64,000 nt of DNA, taken from assembly GCF_900129285.1 (NCBI RefSeq), contig NZ_FQUW01000005.1, forward strand, positions 1 through 64,000. The letters run 5' to 3'. The stretch comes from Desulfofundulus australicus DSM 11792. GTDB lineage: Bacteria > Bacillota > Desulfotomaculia > Desulfotomaculales > Desulfovirgulaceae. A program made the translations under genes and the position numbers. Below are positions 36,763-46,939 of this stretch, piece after piece. The notes under the pieces are model-generated. The model had not been told where the DNA came from. It worked only from the letters and a program-made list of their open reading frames with translations, and did not search any database. The first letter of the stretch is position 1, and each line of letters starts with the position of its first letter.

Positions 36763-36793
36763 TGTCTAAACATATTGTTTAATTAATTAGACA
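36763..36793. repeat. Inverted repeat in the divergent moaA/proline-operon region
   Basis: TGTCTAA (36763-36769) and TTAGACA (36787-36793), centres about 24 bases apart, in AT-rich DNA some 65 bases upstream of the candidate sigma-54 promoter. It could be the enhancer site of the sigma-54 activator encoded at 41974-43794; this is inference. Confidence 0.4.
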
Positions 36794-36853
36794 TAGCAAA
36801 CATTATCATCAATCTTCTCCGGCTATCAAGGGGGTATTGAAACCAGCCATACC

Positions 36854-36869
36854 TGGTATTTATTTTGCG
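36854..36869 (+). promoter_or_regulatory. Candidate sigma-54 (-24/-12) promoter
   Basis: TGG at 36854-36856 and TTGC at 36865-36868 place GG and GC exactly 10 bases apart, the defining geometry of RpoN promoters. The match between them is weak (TAT in place of CAC). It lies about 70 bases before the first gene of the proline operon, which ends in a sigma-54 activator gene. Confidence 0.5.
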
Positions 36870-36938
36870 TTAGAAACCTGCAGACAAAATTACCGTCAAG
36901 GTTCAGGGAACCTTCGCAAATTGAAATGGGGGTCTGGT

Positions 36939-37256
36939 ATGCGTATAGAACAGCATCCGATTCTGGAATTTAAACGGGGCAAGAAAGTAAAGTTTACCTT
37001 TGATGGTCAAGAGTATGAAGGTTACGAAGGAGAAACCATCGCCGCAGCCCTGCACGCAGCCGGCATCAGGATCATGCGGGAAAGCCCTGTACTCCACCGC
37101 CCCCGGGGACTTTTCTGTGCCATAGGTAATTGTTCCTCCTGTCTCATGACGGTAAATGGGGAGCCCAACGTGCGCATATGCGTGGAAAAGCTGCGCCCGG
37201 GCATGGTTGTGGAAAGCCAGAAAGGAAAGGGAGTAATCTATGCGCCAGGAAATTAG
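36939..37256 (+). CDS. [2Fe-2S] subunit of an amino acid dehydrogenase
   Basis: A 105-residue plant-type ferredoxin domain with C-4x-C-2x-C (CAIGNCSSC) and a later Cys in VRICVEK, as in HcnA and the N-terminal part of sarcosine oxidase alpha. The ATG at 36939 is 6 bases after GGGGGT. It overlaps the next gene by 17 bases. With the four genes that follow it forms a flavin/Fe-S dehydrogenase complex; the adjacent P5C dehydrogenase points to proline as substrate. Confidence 0.85.
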   Translation: MRIEQHPILEFKRGKKVKFTFDGQEYEGYEGETIAAALHAAGIRIMRESPVLHRPRGLFCAIGNCSSCLMTVNGEPNVRICVEKLRPGMVVESQKGKGVIYAPGN

Positions 37257-38331
37257 TTTTGTTGAGATTGCGGTTATTGGCGGCGGACCTGCCGGGCTTT
37301 GCGCCGCCCTGGAGGCAGCAAATGCCGGTGCCCGGGTAACCCTCCTGGACCGCCAGGACCGGCTCGGAGGCCAGCTGATCAAGCAAACCCACCGCTTCTT
37401 CGGTTCACAAAGCCACAGGGCCTCGGAGCGAGGGATCAACATCGCCGCTGAACTTACCGGCCAGGTAATGTCCCATCCCCACATTGAAGCTCTGACCGGT
37501 GCCACCGTTTTTGGTTTTTATGAAGATGGAGTTCTGGGAGTGGAACGGGAAGGGAAGATCTTTTTTATAAAACCCGCCCGGGTAATAGTAGCCACGGGAG
37601 CAGCAGAAAAAACCCTGGCCTTTCCCAACAATGACCTGCCGGGTATTTACGGTGCCGGTGCGGTCCAGACGCTGGTCAACGTTTACGGCGTCCTGCCCGG
37701 CAAGAGGGTCCTTATGGTGGGTGCCGGTAACATCGGAGTTATTGTCACCTACCAGCTGCTGCAGGCCGGCATGGAGGTAGCCGCCATAGTGGAGGCTGCA
37801 CCGAAAATCGGCGCCTACTGGGTTCATGCGGCCAAAGTACGGCGGGCGGGAGTACCCATCTATACCAGCCATACCATCGGGAGAGCCTGCGGGACGCGGC
37901 AGGTGGAAGGTGCTGTCATCTGGCAGATTGATGAACAGGGGCAGCCTGTACCTGGAACGGAAAAAGACCTTGTTGTGGATACCATTTGCCTTTCCGTAGG
38001 CCTGTCCCCTCTGGTGGAACTGCTGGCCCAGGCCGGGTGCAGGCTGGTTTACGTCCCCCAGCTGGGAGGACACGTGCCGCTCCGCGATGCCAGCCTGCAA
38101 ACCACTGTACCGGGAGTATATGTGGCCGGCGATGCAGCAGGTGTTGAGGAGGCCTCGGCAGCAATGATGGAAGGTGCCCTGGCCGGACTGCACGCCGCAT
38201 ACAGCCTGGGCTACAACCAGACAGGATATGAGGCCCGGCGCGCAGAGTTACAGCAGCAACTGGACAGCCTGCGTTCAGGTCCCGTAGGCGAAAAGATCCG
38301 CAGCGGGCTGAGCAGAGCAATGATAGGTTAG
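37240..38331 (+). CDS. FAD-dependent oxidoreductase, dehydrogenase alpha-like subunit
   Basis: A 363-residue pyridine-nucleotide-disulfide-type flavoprotein with the dinucleotide motif IGGGPAGLCAALEAA near residue 11, a second Rossmann motif MVGAGNIGVIVTYQL near 155, and a C-terminal VAGDAAGVEEASAAMMEG. It resembles HcnB and the alpha subunit of archaeal dye-linked L-proline dehydrogenase, and probably passes electrons from the substrate-oxidising subunit to the carrier. Confidence 0.85.
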   Translation: MRQEISFVEIAVIGGGPAGLCAALEAANAGARVTLLDRQDRLGGQLIKQTHRFFGSQSHRASERGINIAAELTGQVMSHPHIEALTGATVFGFYEDGVLGVEREGKIFFIKPARVIVATGAAEKTLAFPNNDLPGIYGAGAVQTLVNVYGVLPGKRVLMVGAGNIGVIVTYQLLQAGMEVAAIVEAAPKIGAYWVHAAKVRRAGVPIYTSHTIGRACGTRQVEGAVIWQIDEQGQPVPGTEKDLVVDTICLSVGLSPLVELLAQAGCRLVYVPQLGGHVPLRDASLQTTVPGVYVAGDAAGVEEASAAMMEGALAGLHAAYSLGYNQTGYEARRAELQQQLDSLRSGPVGEKIRSGLSRAMIG

Positions 38332-38349
38332 GTACTGGAGGTGAAGACC

Positions 38350-38835
38350 GTGCTGGCCGTCGATGGCGTCCCCACACCGGAGGACCTGGCCCAAAAGATA
38401 CCCCCGCCGGAACGGCTGGCCAGGAGACCGGTGGTTATAGCGGAATGTTTCCAACCCATTCCCTGCGATCCCTGCAGCCATGCCTGTCCCCGGCAGGCCA
38501 TTGGCCCCTTTAAGGATATTAACGAAATACCGCAGGTAGATTATGAGAAATGTAACGGCTGTGGTCAATGTATCACCCGCTGCCCCGGACTGGCCCTGTT
38601 TGTCGTAGATCTGACCTACGGCGAAAATGAAGCTCTGATCAAATTGCCTTACGAATTCCTCCCTCTCCCCGAAGAAGGCCAGGAAGTGGCCGGAGTGAAC
38701 CGGGCGGGAGAAAAAGTATGCCGGGCACGGGTGGTTAAAGTAGTAAAGACGGAAAAGATGGATAAAACCGCAGTTATCTGGCTGGCCGTACCCAAAGATC
38801 TGGCCATGGAAGTACGGCACTTCGCCATCAAATAA
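38350..38835 (+). CDS. 4Fe-4S ferredoxin-like subunit
   Basis: A 161-residue protein with two cluster sites: CDPCSHACP near residue 39 and CNGCGQCITRCP near 65, then a beta-rich C-terminal region. It is probably the electron-transfer subunit of the complex (comparable to the gamma subunit of archaeal proline dehydrogenase). The GTG at 38350 is 7 bases after GGAGGTG; a GTG at 38341 overlaps that site. Spacing to the previous gene is 18 bases. Confidence 0.85.
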   Translation: MLAVDGVPTPEDLAQKIPPPERLARRPVVIAECFQPIPCDPCSHACPRQAIGPFKDINEIPQVDYEKCNGCGQCITRCPGLALFVVDLTYGENEALIKLPYEFLPLPEEGQEVAGVNRAGEKVCRARVVKVVKTEKMDKTAVIWLAVPKDLAMEVRHFAIK

Positions 38836-38906
38836 ACCTTTTTCAGGACTCGTTATATTTCTGCCTGGCGACAGGCCTCGATTTTTACATTCCAGGAGTG
38901 AAAATT

Positions 38907-39191
38907 ATGGAAGATAAGACGATTATCTGCCGCTGCGAAGATGTAACTCTGGAAGAGATCCGCAAAGCCATTGCCGAAGGGGCCCGCACCCTGGATGAAA
39001 TAAAACGGCTCAAGCGCTGTGGTATGGGGCCATGTCAGGGGCGTACCTGCCGGCCTCTGATTGCCGGTGAAATAGCCCGGATGACCGGGCAGAATCCGGC
39101 TGAACTGGCCCTGCCCACATTCCGTCCCCCGGTTGTACCCTTAAAACTGGGCACCCTAGCCCGGGGAGGTGTCCCGGATGAACAGGCATGA
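38907..39191 (+). CDS. BFD-type [2Fe-2S] protein
   Basis: A 94-residue bacterioferredoxin-associated-ferredoxin domain: CRC near residue 9 and RCGMGPCQGRTC near 38-49 supply the four Cys. Such small subunits accompany HcnABC-like and proline dehydrogenase complexes. The ATG at 38907 follows AGGAG by 8 bases. It overlaps the following oxidoreductase by 14 bases. Confidence 0.85.
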   Translation: MEDKTIICRCEDVTLEEIRKAIAEGARTLDEIKRLKRCGMGPCQGRTCRPLIAGEIARMTGQNPAELALPTFRPPVVPLKLGTLARGGVPDEQA

Positions 39192-40320
39192 AGTAATTAT
39201 CATTGGCGGTGGAGTTACCGGCTGTTCCATTGCCTATCATCTGGCAGAACGGGGGATGCGGGACGTGGCAGTACTTGAGCGGGCCTACCTCACCTCCGGC
39301 GCCACGGGACGCTGCGGTGCCGGTTTTCGCCATCAGTGGGGTACCAAAACCAACTGCCTTTTAGCCAAGTACGCCATCGCCAGGCTGGAGCACCTGGCTG
39401 AAGAGCTGGACTACCCCGAAGGGATTGAAATCAAACAGGAGGGTTATCTGCTCCTGGCCTATACCCCCAAAATGGAAGAACAGTTTAAGAAAAACCTGGC
39501 CCTGCAGAAAAGCCTGGGCATCGATGCCCGCTGGGTAACGCCCCGGGAAGCCCGGGAAATAGTACCCTTTTTAAATACCGAGGGTCTCCTGGGAGCCACC
39601 TTCTGCCCCAAAGATGGTCATGCCAACCCCTTCAAGGTAACCGATGCTTACGCCCGGGCGGCCAGACGCCTGGGAGTGAAAATACACACTTATACGGAAG
39701 TCCGGGATATTAAAATTGAAGGTTCTTTGAAAACGGTTATCACCAACCGGGGAACCTTCCAGGCTCCGGTGGTAGTAAATGCCGCGGGCGGTCATGCGGC
39801 TGAAATTGGCCGCATGGTGGGGGTGGATCTGCCCATAGTGCCGGAAAGACACCAGATCCTGGTAACTGAACCGGTGGAACAAGTCCTGGGGCCCATGGTC
39901 ATGAGTTTTTACCACAACCTTTACTGCCAGCAGACGCCCCACGGCAGCTTTATTATGGGCCTGGGAGACCCCAACGAACCCAAGGAATACAACGTCCGTT
40001 CCAGCTGGCAGTTTCTTACCCAAATGGCCCGGAAAGCGGTCTGGCTGCTACCCGTACTGAAAAACGTACGGGTGGTCAGACAATGGGCCGGCGTCTACGA
40101 TATGAGCCCCGACCGGCAGCCGGTGCTGGGCGAGGTACCCGGAGTACCGGGATTTTACGTTGCCGCAGGCTTTTCCGGCCATGGTTTCATGATTGCTCCC
40201 ATGACCGGCCAGTTGATGGCGGAAGTTATCCTGGGTCTGCCCACCACTTTACCCGTAGACATGTTCAGCCTGTCCCGTTTTACCACCGGTGAGCTTTTCG
40301 TGGAACCGTCAGTGGTTTGA
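39178..40320 (+). CDS. FAD-dependent amino acid dehydrogenase (DAO family), beta-like subunit
   Basis: A 380-residue D-amino-acid-oxidase-fold flavoprotein: IIIGGGVTGCSIAYHL at the N-terminus, ATGRCGAGFRHQWG, VVNAAGGHAAEIGRM, and a C-terminal YDMSPDRQPVLG...AAGFSGHGFMIAP. This fold oxidises secondary amino acids such as sarcosine and proline, and it should be the catalytic subunit. The ATG at 39178 follows GGAGGTG by 6 bases. The P5C dehydrogenase next door favours L-proline; sarcosine, hydroxyproline or D-proline cannot be excluded from sequence. Confidence 0.88.
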   Translation: MNRHEVIIIGGGVTGCSIAYHLAERGMRDVAVLERAYLTSGATGRCGAGFRHQWGTKTNCLLAKYAIARLEHLAEELDYPEGIEIKQEGYLLLAYTPKMEEQFKKNLALQKSLGIDARWVTPREAREIVPFLNTEGLLGATFCPKDGHANPFKVTDAYARAARRLGVKIHTYTEVRDIKIEGSLKTVITNRGTFQAPVVVNAAGGHAAEIGRMVGVDLPIVPERHQILVTEPVEQVLGPMVMSFYHNLYCQQTPHGSFIMGLGDPNEPKEYNVRSSWQFLTQMARKAVWLLPVLKNVRVVRQWAGVYDMSPDRQPVLGEVPGVPGFYVAAGFSGHGFMIAPMTGQLMAEVILGLPTTLPVDMFSLSRFTTGELFVEPSVV

Positions 40321-40387
40321 TTGACCAGGTAACCGGAAAATCCCATCCCGTCAAACTTACTTTAAAGAATTTTAAGGAGTGAAAAAA

Positions 40388-41935
40388 ATGCTCAAACCTT
40401 TTTCCAACGAGCCTTTAACCGATTTTACCCGGGAAGAGAACCGTAGCAAAATGAAGGAAGCCCTGCAGAAAGTCAGAAACAGCCTGGGCAGGGAATATCC
40501 TCTAATTATTGGAGGGGAGCAAATTTATACGGAAGAAAAAATAATATCATATAACCCCTCCCGCCACAGCGAGGTCGTGGGAAAGGTATCGCGGGCTGAC
40601 AGGGCACTGGCTCAGCGGGCAGTAGAAACAGCCGCAGAAACTTTCCTGAGCTGGCGGCAGGTCCCTCCCGAAGCCAGGGCACGTTACCTCTTCAAAGCCG
40701 CAGCTATTATGCGTAAAAGAAAACATGAGCTTTCAGCCTGGATGGTGCTGGAAGCAGGCAAAAACTGGGTGGAGGCTGATGCCGATACCGCCGAGGCCAT
40801 TGATTTCCTGGAGTTTTACGGCCGGGAAATGATCCGCCTGGCCCAACCCCAGCCGGTTACCCCCTACCCCGGTGAAGAAAATACCCTGGAATATTTGCCT
40901 TTAGGCGTGGGAGTCATCATCCCGCCCTGGAATTTCCCCCTGGCTATTCTTACCGGCACCACGGTAGGGCCGGTGGTGGCGGGGAACACGGTGGTTTTAA
41001 AGCCGGCCAGCAATACTCCGGTAATTGCCTATAAGTTTATGGAGATCATGCAGGAAGCCGGACTGCCCCCCGGAGTAATTAATTTCCTGCCCGGCAGCGG
41101 CAGTGAAATCGGTGACTTCCTGGTAGGACATCCCCTGATTCATTTCATCAATTTCACCGGTTCAAAAGATGTGGGCCTGCACATTAACAGCCTAGCCGCT
41201 CAAATTGCCCCCGGCCAGAAATGGATCAAGAGAGTAGCGGCCGAAATGGGCGGCAAAGATGCTATTATTATAGATGAGGACTGCGACCTGGATGATGCTG
41301 TGGCCGGCGTAATTACCTCGGCCTACGGTTTTTCCGGCCAGAAATGTTCCGCCTGTTCCCGGCTCATTGTGGTGGGCGATGCCTACCGGCCTGTGCTGGA
41401 TAAACTGGCCGAAAAGGTAGCTCAACTAAAAACAGGGCCTGCCGAAGATTACGGTACAGATGTGGGCCCGGTTATTGACGAAGCCTCATTTAACAAAATC
41501 ATGAGTTACATCCGGATTGGTCGTGAAGAAGGCCACCTGCTCACCGGCGGGCAGGGAGACAGCAGCGTGGGTTACTTTATTCAGCCGACGGTATTTGCCG
41601 GCGTAGCACCCCACGCCCGCATCGCCCAGGAAGAAATATTCGGGCCGGTGCTGGCGGTTATCCAGGCCAGAACCTTTGATGAAGCCATCGCCATTGCCAA
41701 TGACACTGAATACGGCCTGACCGGAGGAGTGTATTCCCGCAACCGGGCTCACCTGGAAAAAGCCCGCCGGGAGTTTCATGTGGGCAACCTGTACTTCAAC
41801 CGCAAGTGCACGGGCGCACTGGTGGGAGTACAGCCCTTCGGCGGATTCAAAATGTCCGGTACCAATTCCAAGGCCGGCGGGAGGGACTACCTGAAATTAT
41901 TCATGCAGGCCAAGTCCATTTCCGAGCGTTTTTAA
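40388..41935 (+). CDS. rocA: 1-Pyrroline-5-carboxylate dehydrogenase
   Basis: A 515-residue aldehyde dehydrogenase of the P5C group. The catalytic Cys lies in [11 protein letters not shown] near 320 and the Glu in [11 protein letters not shown] near 286; PPWNFPLAI binds cofactor. It oxidises P5C/glutamate semialdehyde to glutamate. The ATG at 40388, 8 bases after AAGGAG, gives the length usual for RocA. It directly follows the dehydrogenase subunits, completing the proline-to-glutamate route. Confidence 0.93.
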   Translation: MLKPFSNEPLTDFTREENRSKMKEALQKVRNSLGREYPLIIGGEQIYTEEKIISYNPSRHSEVVGKVSRADRALAQRAVETAAETFLSWRQVPPEARARYLFKAAAIMRKRKHELSAWMVLEAGKNWVEADADTAEAIDFLEFYGREMIRLAQPQPVTPYPGEENTLEYLPLGVGVIIPPWNFPLAILTGTTVGPVVAGNTVVLKPASNTPVIAYKFMEIMQEAGLPPGVINFLPGSGSEIGDFLVGHPLIHFINFTGSKDVGLHINSLAAQIAPGQKWIKRVAAEMGGKDAIIIDEDCDLDDAVAGVITSAYGFSGQKCSACSRLIVVGDAYRPVLDKLAEKVAQLKTGPAEDYGTDVGPVIDEASFNKIMSYIRIGREEGHLLTGGQGDSSVGYFIQPTVFAGVAPHARIAQEEIFGPVLAVIQARTFDEAIAIANDTEYGLTGGVYSRNRAHLEKARREFHVGNLYFNRKCTGALVGVQPFGGFKMSGTNSKAGGRDYLKLFMQAKSISERF

Positions 41936-41973
41936 TCCGGCTACCATATTATAGCAAATGGATGTGAGAACCC

Positions 41974-43794
41974 GTGTCCAGGCTGGATCAGGTAAAAGAA
42001 GACTGCCAGCGGGTTGCCGAAGCCATTGCCGCCGCCCTGGGGGTCGAGGTCGAGGTAATCGACCTCGACCTGGTGCGGGTGGCCGGCACGGGCAAGGTGC
42101 GCAACGACGTGGGCTCCCGCCTCCTGCGGGGGCTGGTCAACAAGCACGTGCTCAGGACCAGCCAGCCCATTTTTATCAAAGAAGCGGGATATCACCCCAT
42201 CTGCATGTCCTGCCCGCTCACGGGAAGCTGTTTTTATAAAGCATCCATCGTTTACCCCATCATTGCCGGGCAAACTGTCATCGGCACCATCAGCCTCATT
42301 GCCTTCAGCGAGGAACAGAAAATCACCCTCTGCTCCCGTACCGAATCGCTGATGGAATTCATTGGTCGCATGGCCGACCTGGTGGCGGCCAAAGTGCTGG
42401 AAATCGAAGCTTTGAGAGAAAAAATGATCATGGCCAGCCAGGTAAACGCGGTCATGGACGCGGTGGATGAAGGGGTCATCGCCATCAACAGCGACGGGAT
42501 AGTGACCCACTTCAACCTCTCGGCAGAGCGGATGTTTAATATTCCCAGAAAGGAGATTCTCCACCAGCCCCTGGAGAATTACCTGGCGGGCCTGCCTCTC
42601 CTTTCGGCCCTGCGCCAGCCCGGAGGGTTTACCTCCCGGGAATGCTTCGTCCAGGCCAGGGGGCAGCGGCTGCACCTCCTGGTCACGGCCCGGCCCATCA
42701 TGGGCAGCGACGGCCGGCCCGTGGGAGTGGTGGCCTCGGCCCGGGACTTCAAGGAGACGCAAAAACTGGCCTACGAAATCATGAGCGCCCAGAAAGTCTT
42801 CACCTTTGACGATATCATCGGGGAAAGCCGGGCCATAAAAGAGCTGAAAGCCAGGGCGGCCAAAATTGCCGGCAGCCACTCCACCGTCCTGATCACCGGG
42901 GAGAGCGGGACGGGGAAGGAAATTTTCGCCCGGGCCATCCATGCCGCCAGCCCGCGGAGAAACAAGCCCTTTGTGGCCATCAACTGCGGAGCCATACCCG
43001 AAACCCTGCTGGAAAGCGAACTATTCGGCTATGAAGAAGGAGCCTTCACCGGCGCCCGTAAAGGGGGTAAACCGGGCAAGTTTGAACTGGCCAATCACGG
43101 GACCATTTTCCTGGACGAAATCGGGAACATGTCCCTCTACCTGCAGGCCAAGCTGCTGCGGGTGTTGCAGGAGCGCCAGGTGGAACGCGTTGGCGGCAGC
43201 AGGCTGATCCCGGTGGATATTCGTATCATTGCTGCCACCAACAGCAACCTGGAAGAAATGATTGCCCGGGGCCGTTTCCGGGAAGATCTTTATTACCGGT
43301 TGAGCGTTATCCCCCTCTACATTCCCCCGCTGCGGGAAAGGCCGGAGGATATCAAGCTGCTCCTGGAATACTACCGGGAGCACTATAACAACCTCCTGGG
43401 CAAGAAAATCCGGGGCTACACTCCCCGGGCGGAAAAGGCCTGCCTGGCCTACAGCTGGCCGGGAAATGTGCGGGAACTGATCAACGCTGTGGAATATGCC
43501 GTGAACCTGGAGGAGGGGGAGCTGATTGATCTGGGCAGCCTGCCCCGCCCCGTGCAGGAAGGCAGCAGCCGTATGACCGCGGTTCCCACCCGGGAAGGCC
43601 GCTGGCTCACCCTGGAACAGATGGAAAGGGAGGCCATCATCGGTGCCCTGAATCATTTCGGCTGGAACGAGAAGGGCAAAATTAAAGCCGCCCGGGCCCT
43701 GGGTATCAGCCGGGCGACCATTTACCGCAAAATTGCCAAGTACAACCTCTTTTCCTCTTCACCCCGAAAAGAAACTTTTACGCGGGATCATTAG
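41974..43794 (+). CDS. Sigma-54-dependent activator with Cys-rich GAF-like domain
   Basis: A 606-residue enhancer-binding protein. The N-terminal sensor (about 1-145) carries Cys77, Cys80 and Cys86 in a C-2x-C-5x-C cluster; a PAS domain follows (about 150-265), then the AAA+ domain with GESGTGKE, the sigma-54-contacting GAFTGA and GNVREL, and a Fis-type helix-turn-helix at the C-terminus. It lies 38 bases after rocA, so it most likely activates the proline operon. The Cys cluster suggests metal, heme or redox sensing. The GTG start has a weak ribosome site. It ends overlapping the opposite regulator by 4 bases. Confidence 0.88.
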   Translation: MSRLDQVKEDCQRVAEAIAAALGVEVEVIDLDLVRVAGTGKVRNDVGSRLLRGLVNKHVLRTSQPIFIKEAGYHPICMSCPLTGSCFYKASIVYPIIAGQTVIGTISLIAFSEEQKITLCSRTESLMEFIGRMADLVAAKVLEIEALREKMIMASQVNAVMDAVDEGVIAINSDGIVTHFNLSAERMFNIPRKEILHQPLENYLAGLPLLSALRQPGGFTSRECFVQARGQRLHLLVTARPIMGSDGRPVGVVASARDFKETQKLAYEIMSAQKVFTFDDIIGESRAIKELKARAAKIAGSHSTVLITGESGTGKEIFARAIHAASPRRNKPFVAINCGAIPETLLESELFGYEEGAFTGARKGGKPGKFELANHGTIFLDEIGNMSLYLQAKLLRVLQERQVERVGGSRLIPVDIRIIAATNSNLEEMIARGRFREDLYYRLSVIPLYIPPLRERPEDIKLLLEYYREHYNNLLGKKIRGYTPRAEKACLAYSWPGNVRELINAVEYAVNLEEGELIDLGSLPRPVQEGSSRMTAVPTREGRWLTLEQMEREAIIGALNHFGWNEKGKIKAARALGISRATIYRKIAKYNLFSSSPRKETFTRDH

Positions 43795-45407
43795 TGCTTG
43801 GGCAGGGATTTCTTGGTGCCTAAAATTCCCAGCCGGTTCATTTTATAATACAGGGTACTCCTGGGTAGTCCCAGCAGGCGGGCGGTGACGGTCCTGTTCC
43901 CCCCCGCCTCTTTCAGTGCTTTGAGAATAATTTCCTTCTCGGTTTCCCTGGCGGCAACGTTCAGATCGGGAGGGAATTCCCGGGCAGCAGCACCAAAGCC
44001 CAGCGCATGCTCCCGCAGGTACTTGGGAAGATCCTTCTCCGTAATTACCTCACCTTCAGCCAGCACCACCATCCGCTCCACTGTATTTTTCAGTTCCCGG
44101 ACATTGCCGGGCCACGAATAGGAAAGTAATGCTGCCACCACTCCCGGCTCCACTTTGCTTATTTCCTTGCCATAGAGCTGGCAGTACTCCTGCAGGAAGC
44201 GGTAAAGCAACTCGGGAATATCGGAACGCCTCTCCCTTAAAGGGGGCATCTCAATGCTGATTACATTCAGCCGGTAATACAGATCCTCCCTGAATTCGCC
44301 GCTGGAAACCATCTCCTCCAGGTGGCGGTTGGTGGCTGCTATAATGCGGATATTTACACTAACGGGCCGGGAACCCCCCACACGGTAGAATACCCTTTCC
44401 TGCAGTACGCGTAAAAGTTTGACCTGCAGATTGAGGGGCAGCTCACCGATTTCATCCAGAAAAACTGTTCCCTCATTGGCCATTTCCAGCAATCCTGGCT
44501 TTCCGCGGGGTCCCGCCCCGGTAAAGGCACCCTGTTCGTACCCGAAAATTTCGCTTTCAAAGAGTTCCGCCGGTATGGCACCGCAATTGACCACTACGAA
44601 GGGCTTACCTGCCCTGTCGCTGGCTTCGTGAATGGCCCGGGCCAGGATCTCTTTTCCCGTACCGCTTTCCCCCCGGATCAGCACGGTGGCGTCAGTAGGG
44701 GCGGCCCGCCGGGCCACATCCACCATAGCCTTCAAGCGGGGATGATGACCGTAGAGCTTGGTAAAGGGATCTACCCGTTTAATCTCGTTTTTCTGGATGG
44801 CTTCTTTCAGGCACTTCACCTGGTAGCTGGCCCGGGACAGGGCGCGGTTGAGCTGGATTACTTCTGTGACATCCTTTTCCGCTGAAACGCCGCCGATCAC
44901 CCTTCCATCACGCCTGATGGGTACCGAGTTAATCAAAACATGGGTATCCTGCCGGGGCTGGTGATATTCCGCATATACTTCCCGGTCTTCACGGCACACC
45001 CTGGTAACCACCAGATTGGTAAAAAAATCGTGTATGGAACGCCCCAGAATATCCTGGCCCTTGATGCCGTACAGTAATTCGGCCTTGCGGTTCCAACCGG
45101 TAACGTTTTCCTGGTTATCGATCATGCAGATAACATCATCGGTAACTCCCAGCACCGCGGTAAGGGCCGCCTCGGTTTCCCGCACGAAATCCACCAGCCG
45201 TTCAACAACCCTTTCCATAATCAGCAGCCCTGTGACCGCCCCGCTGGAATCCATTACAGCTATATTTTTCTCCCGCAGGATAGGGATGATACTTAAAATA
45301 TGCTGGTCCAGGATCTCTTCCCCCTGGGGGATAAAATCGGTCAGGTCATCCTCCGAACCCGGCTCGACCAGAAAATCCCGCACCAGCAGCCTCTTCTCCA
45401 GGTACAT
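43791..45407 (-). CDS. Sigma-54-dependent activator with PAS domain
   Basis: A 538-residue enhancer-binding protein with a partial CBS-like N-terminus (about 1-70), a PAS domain (about 80-195), the AAA+ domain with GESGTGKE and GAFTGA, and a C-terminal Fis-type helix-turn-helix. The ATG at 45407 is 8 bases after GGGGAG and 14 bases after the livF stop, so it is the last gene of the liv operon and may regulate amino acid uptake or use. Tail to tail with the other activator. Confidence 0.88.
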   Translation of the reverse strand: MYLEKRLLVRDFLVEPGSEDDLTDFIPQGEEILDQHILSIIPILREKNIAVMDSSGAVTGLLIMERVVERLVDFVRETEAALTAVLGVTDDVICMIDNQENVTGWNRKAELLYGIKGQDILGRSIHDFFTNLVVTRVCREDREVYAEYHQPRQDTHVLINSVPIRRDGRVIGGVSAEKDVTEVIQLNRALSRASYQVKCLKEAIQKNEIKRVDPFTKLYGHHPRLKAMVDVARRAAPTDATVLIRGESGTGKEILARAIHEASDRAGKPFVVVNCGAIPAELFESEIFGYEQGAFTGAGPRGKPGLLEMANEGTVFLDEIGELPLNLQVKLLRVLQERVFYRVGGSRPVSVNIRIIAATNRHLEEMVSSGEFREDLYYRLNVISIEMPPLRERRSDIPELLYRFLQEYCQLYGKEISKVEPGVVAALLSYSWPGNVRELKNTVERMVVLAEGEVITEKDLPKYLREHALGFGAAAREFPPDLNVAARETEKEIILKALKEAGGNRTVTARLLGLPRSTLYYKMNRLGILGTKKSLPKH

Positions 45408-45421
45408 AGTTCTTCTCCCCA

Positions 45422-46126
45422 TCATTCCCCCAGATAGGCTCTCCTGACTTCTGGCTTTTGTGCAAGCTCTGAAGCCGGGCCTTCCAGGGTTATTTCCCCA
45501 GTTTGCAGGACGTAGGCCCTGTGGGCAATGGAGAGGGCCATGTGGGCATTTTGCTCCACCAGCAAAATGGTTGTACCCGCTTTATTAATCTCCTGAATAA
45601 TGGAAAACACTTCCCGTACCAATAAAGGTGCCAGTCCCATGGAAGGCTCATCCAGCAGTAAAAGCTCCGGCCGCGACATCAGGGCGCGTCCCATGGCCAG
45701 CATCTGCTGTTCCCCACCGCTCAATGTCCCGGCCAGCTGGTATTTACGCTCGGCCAGGCGGGGGAAACGCTCAAAAACCCGCTCCAGCCCCGCTTTCAGC
45801 TCGGAACGACTGCGTAGCACATAGCCCCCCATCTCCAGGTTTTCCAGCACCGTCATGCGGCTGAAAACCCGCCTGCCCTCGGGAACCTGGGTAAGCCCCA
45901 GTTCCACAATCTTATATGGAGGCAACCTGGTAATATCCTGGCCTTTATAAAAAATCTGGCCCTTTTTAGCCCGCAGGAGGCCTGAAATGGTACGCAGGGT
46001 GGTGGTCTTTCCTGCCCCGTTGGCACCAATCAGCGCCACGATCTCCCCTTTTCCCACAGTAAAAGATATGTTCCTTAAGGCCTCAATTACGCCGTAAGCA
46101 ACGCTGACCTCCTTGACTTCCAGCAC
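45422..46126 (-). CDS. livF: Branched-chain amino acid ABC transporter ATPase LivF
   Basis: A 234-residue ABC ATPase: Walker [10 protein letters not shown], signature LSGGEQQML, Walker [12 protein letters not shown]. The sequence pattern ([25 protein letters not shown]) is that of LivF. It works with LivG, LivM, LivH and the binding protein encoded upstream. Confidence 0.94.
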   Translation of the reverse strand: MLEVKEVSVAYGVIEALRNISFTVGKGEIVALIGANGAGKTTTLRTISGLLRAKKGQIFYKGQDITRLPPYKIVELGLTQVPEGRRVFSRMTVLENLEMGGYVLRSRSELKAGLERVFERFPRLAERKYQLAGTLSGGEQQMLAMGRALMSRPELLLLDEPSMGLAPLLVREVFSIIQEINKAGTTILLVEQNAHMALSIAHRAYVLQTGEITLEGPASELAQKPEVRRAYLGE

Positions 46127-46128
46127 CT

Positions 46129-46893
46129 TTACACATCCTTCCCCAGGTAAGCCTCGATTACCGCCGGATCCTGCTGCACTTCGGCGGGAGTACCATCGGC
46201 TATCTTTTTACCGTAATCCAGTACGGCCACCCTGTCGGCCAGGCTCATGACGAACTTCATATCATGCTCTACCAGGAAAATGGTAATTCCCATTTCCCGA
46301 ATGCGCCGGACCATCTCAGCCAGGGTCTGTTTTTCCTGCGGGTTCATCCCGGCTGCCGGCTCATCCAGAAGAATTATCCTGGGATCGGTAGCCAGGGCGC
46401 GGGCAATTTCCAGCCGCCTTTGCTCACCGTAGGAAAGATTCCTGGCCAGCTCTTCTTCCTTGCCGCCCAAACCCATAAATTCAAGCAACTCCCGCGCCCG
46501 TGCAGTAATACCCGCTTCTTCCGCCCGCACACGGCCAAAAGGTAACAGGGCTCCCCATATACCTGCCCTACCCCGGCAATGCCTGCCAATTTGCACATTT
46601 TCCAAAACTGTCAGATTGCCGAAAAGACGAATGTTCTGGAAGGTACGGGCAATACCCCGGGCGGTTATGATATGAGGGGGCAGGCCGTTAATTTTTTTTC
46701 CGTAAAAGTATATTTCTCCTCCGGTGGGACGGTAAATGCCGGTGACCAGGTTGAATATGGTACTTTTCCCTGCCCCGTTGGGTCCGATCAGGGCCCGGAT
46801 TTCCCCCTCCTCTATGGTCATGTTCACGTCGTCAACGGCACAAAGGCCCCCAAACCGGATACTCAAACCTTTTAACTCCAGTATTGCTGCCAT
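46129..46893 (-). CDS. livG: Branched-chain amino acid ABC transporter ATPase LivG
   Basis: A 254-residue ABC ATPase with [23 protein letters not shown] and [12 protein letters not shown], typical of LivG including the C-terminal LGKDV. The ATG at 46893 follows GGGAGG by 5 bases. It is 2 bases from livF. Confidence 0.94.
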   Translation of the reverse strand: MAAILELKGLSIRFGGLCAVDDVNMTIEEGEIRALIGPNGAGKSTIFNLVTGIYRPTGGEIYFYGKKINGLPPHIITARGIARTFQNIRLFGNLTVLENVQIGRHCRGRAGIWGALLPFGRVRAEEAGITARARELLEFMGLGGKEEELARNLSYGEQRRLEIARALATDPRIILLDEPAAGMNPQEKQTLAEMVRRIREMGITIFLVEHDMKFVMSLADRVAVLDYGKKIADGTPAEVQQDPAVIEAYLGKDV

Positions 46894-46939
46894 ATATCCT
46901 CCCGCCATAGGTCGAACGCACTGTTCGACTTTACTTTTC

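Noticed and set aside
41941-42942. 333-codon minus-strand frame opposite the first sigma-54 activator
   Set aside because: Antisense of a gene with clear PAS and AAA+ motifs; no ribosome site or domain.
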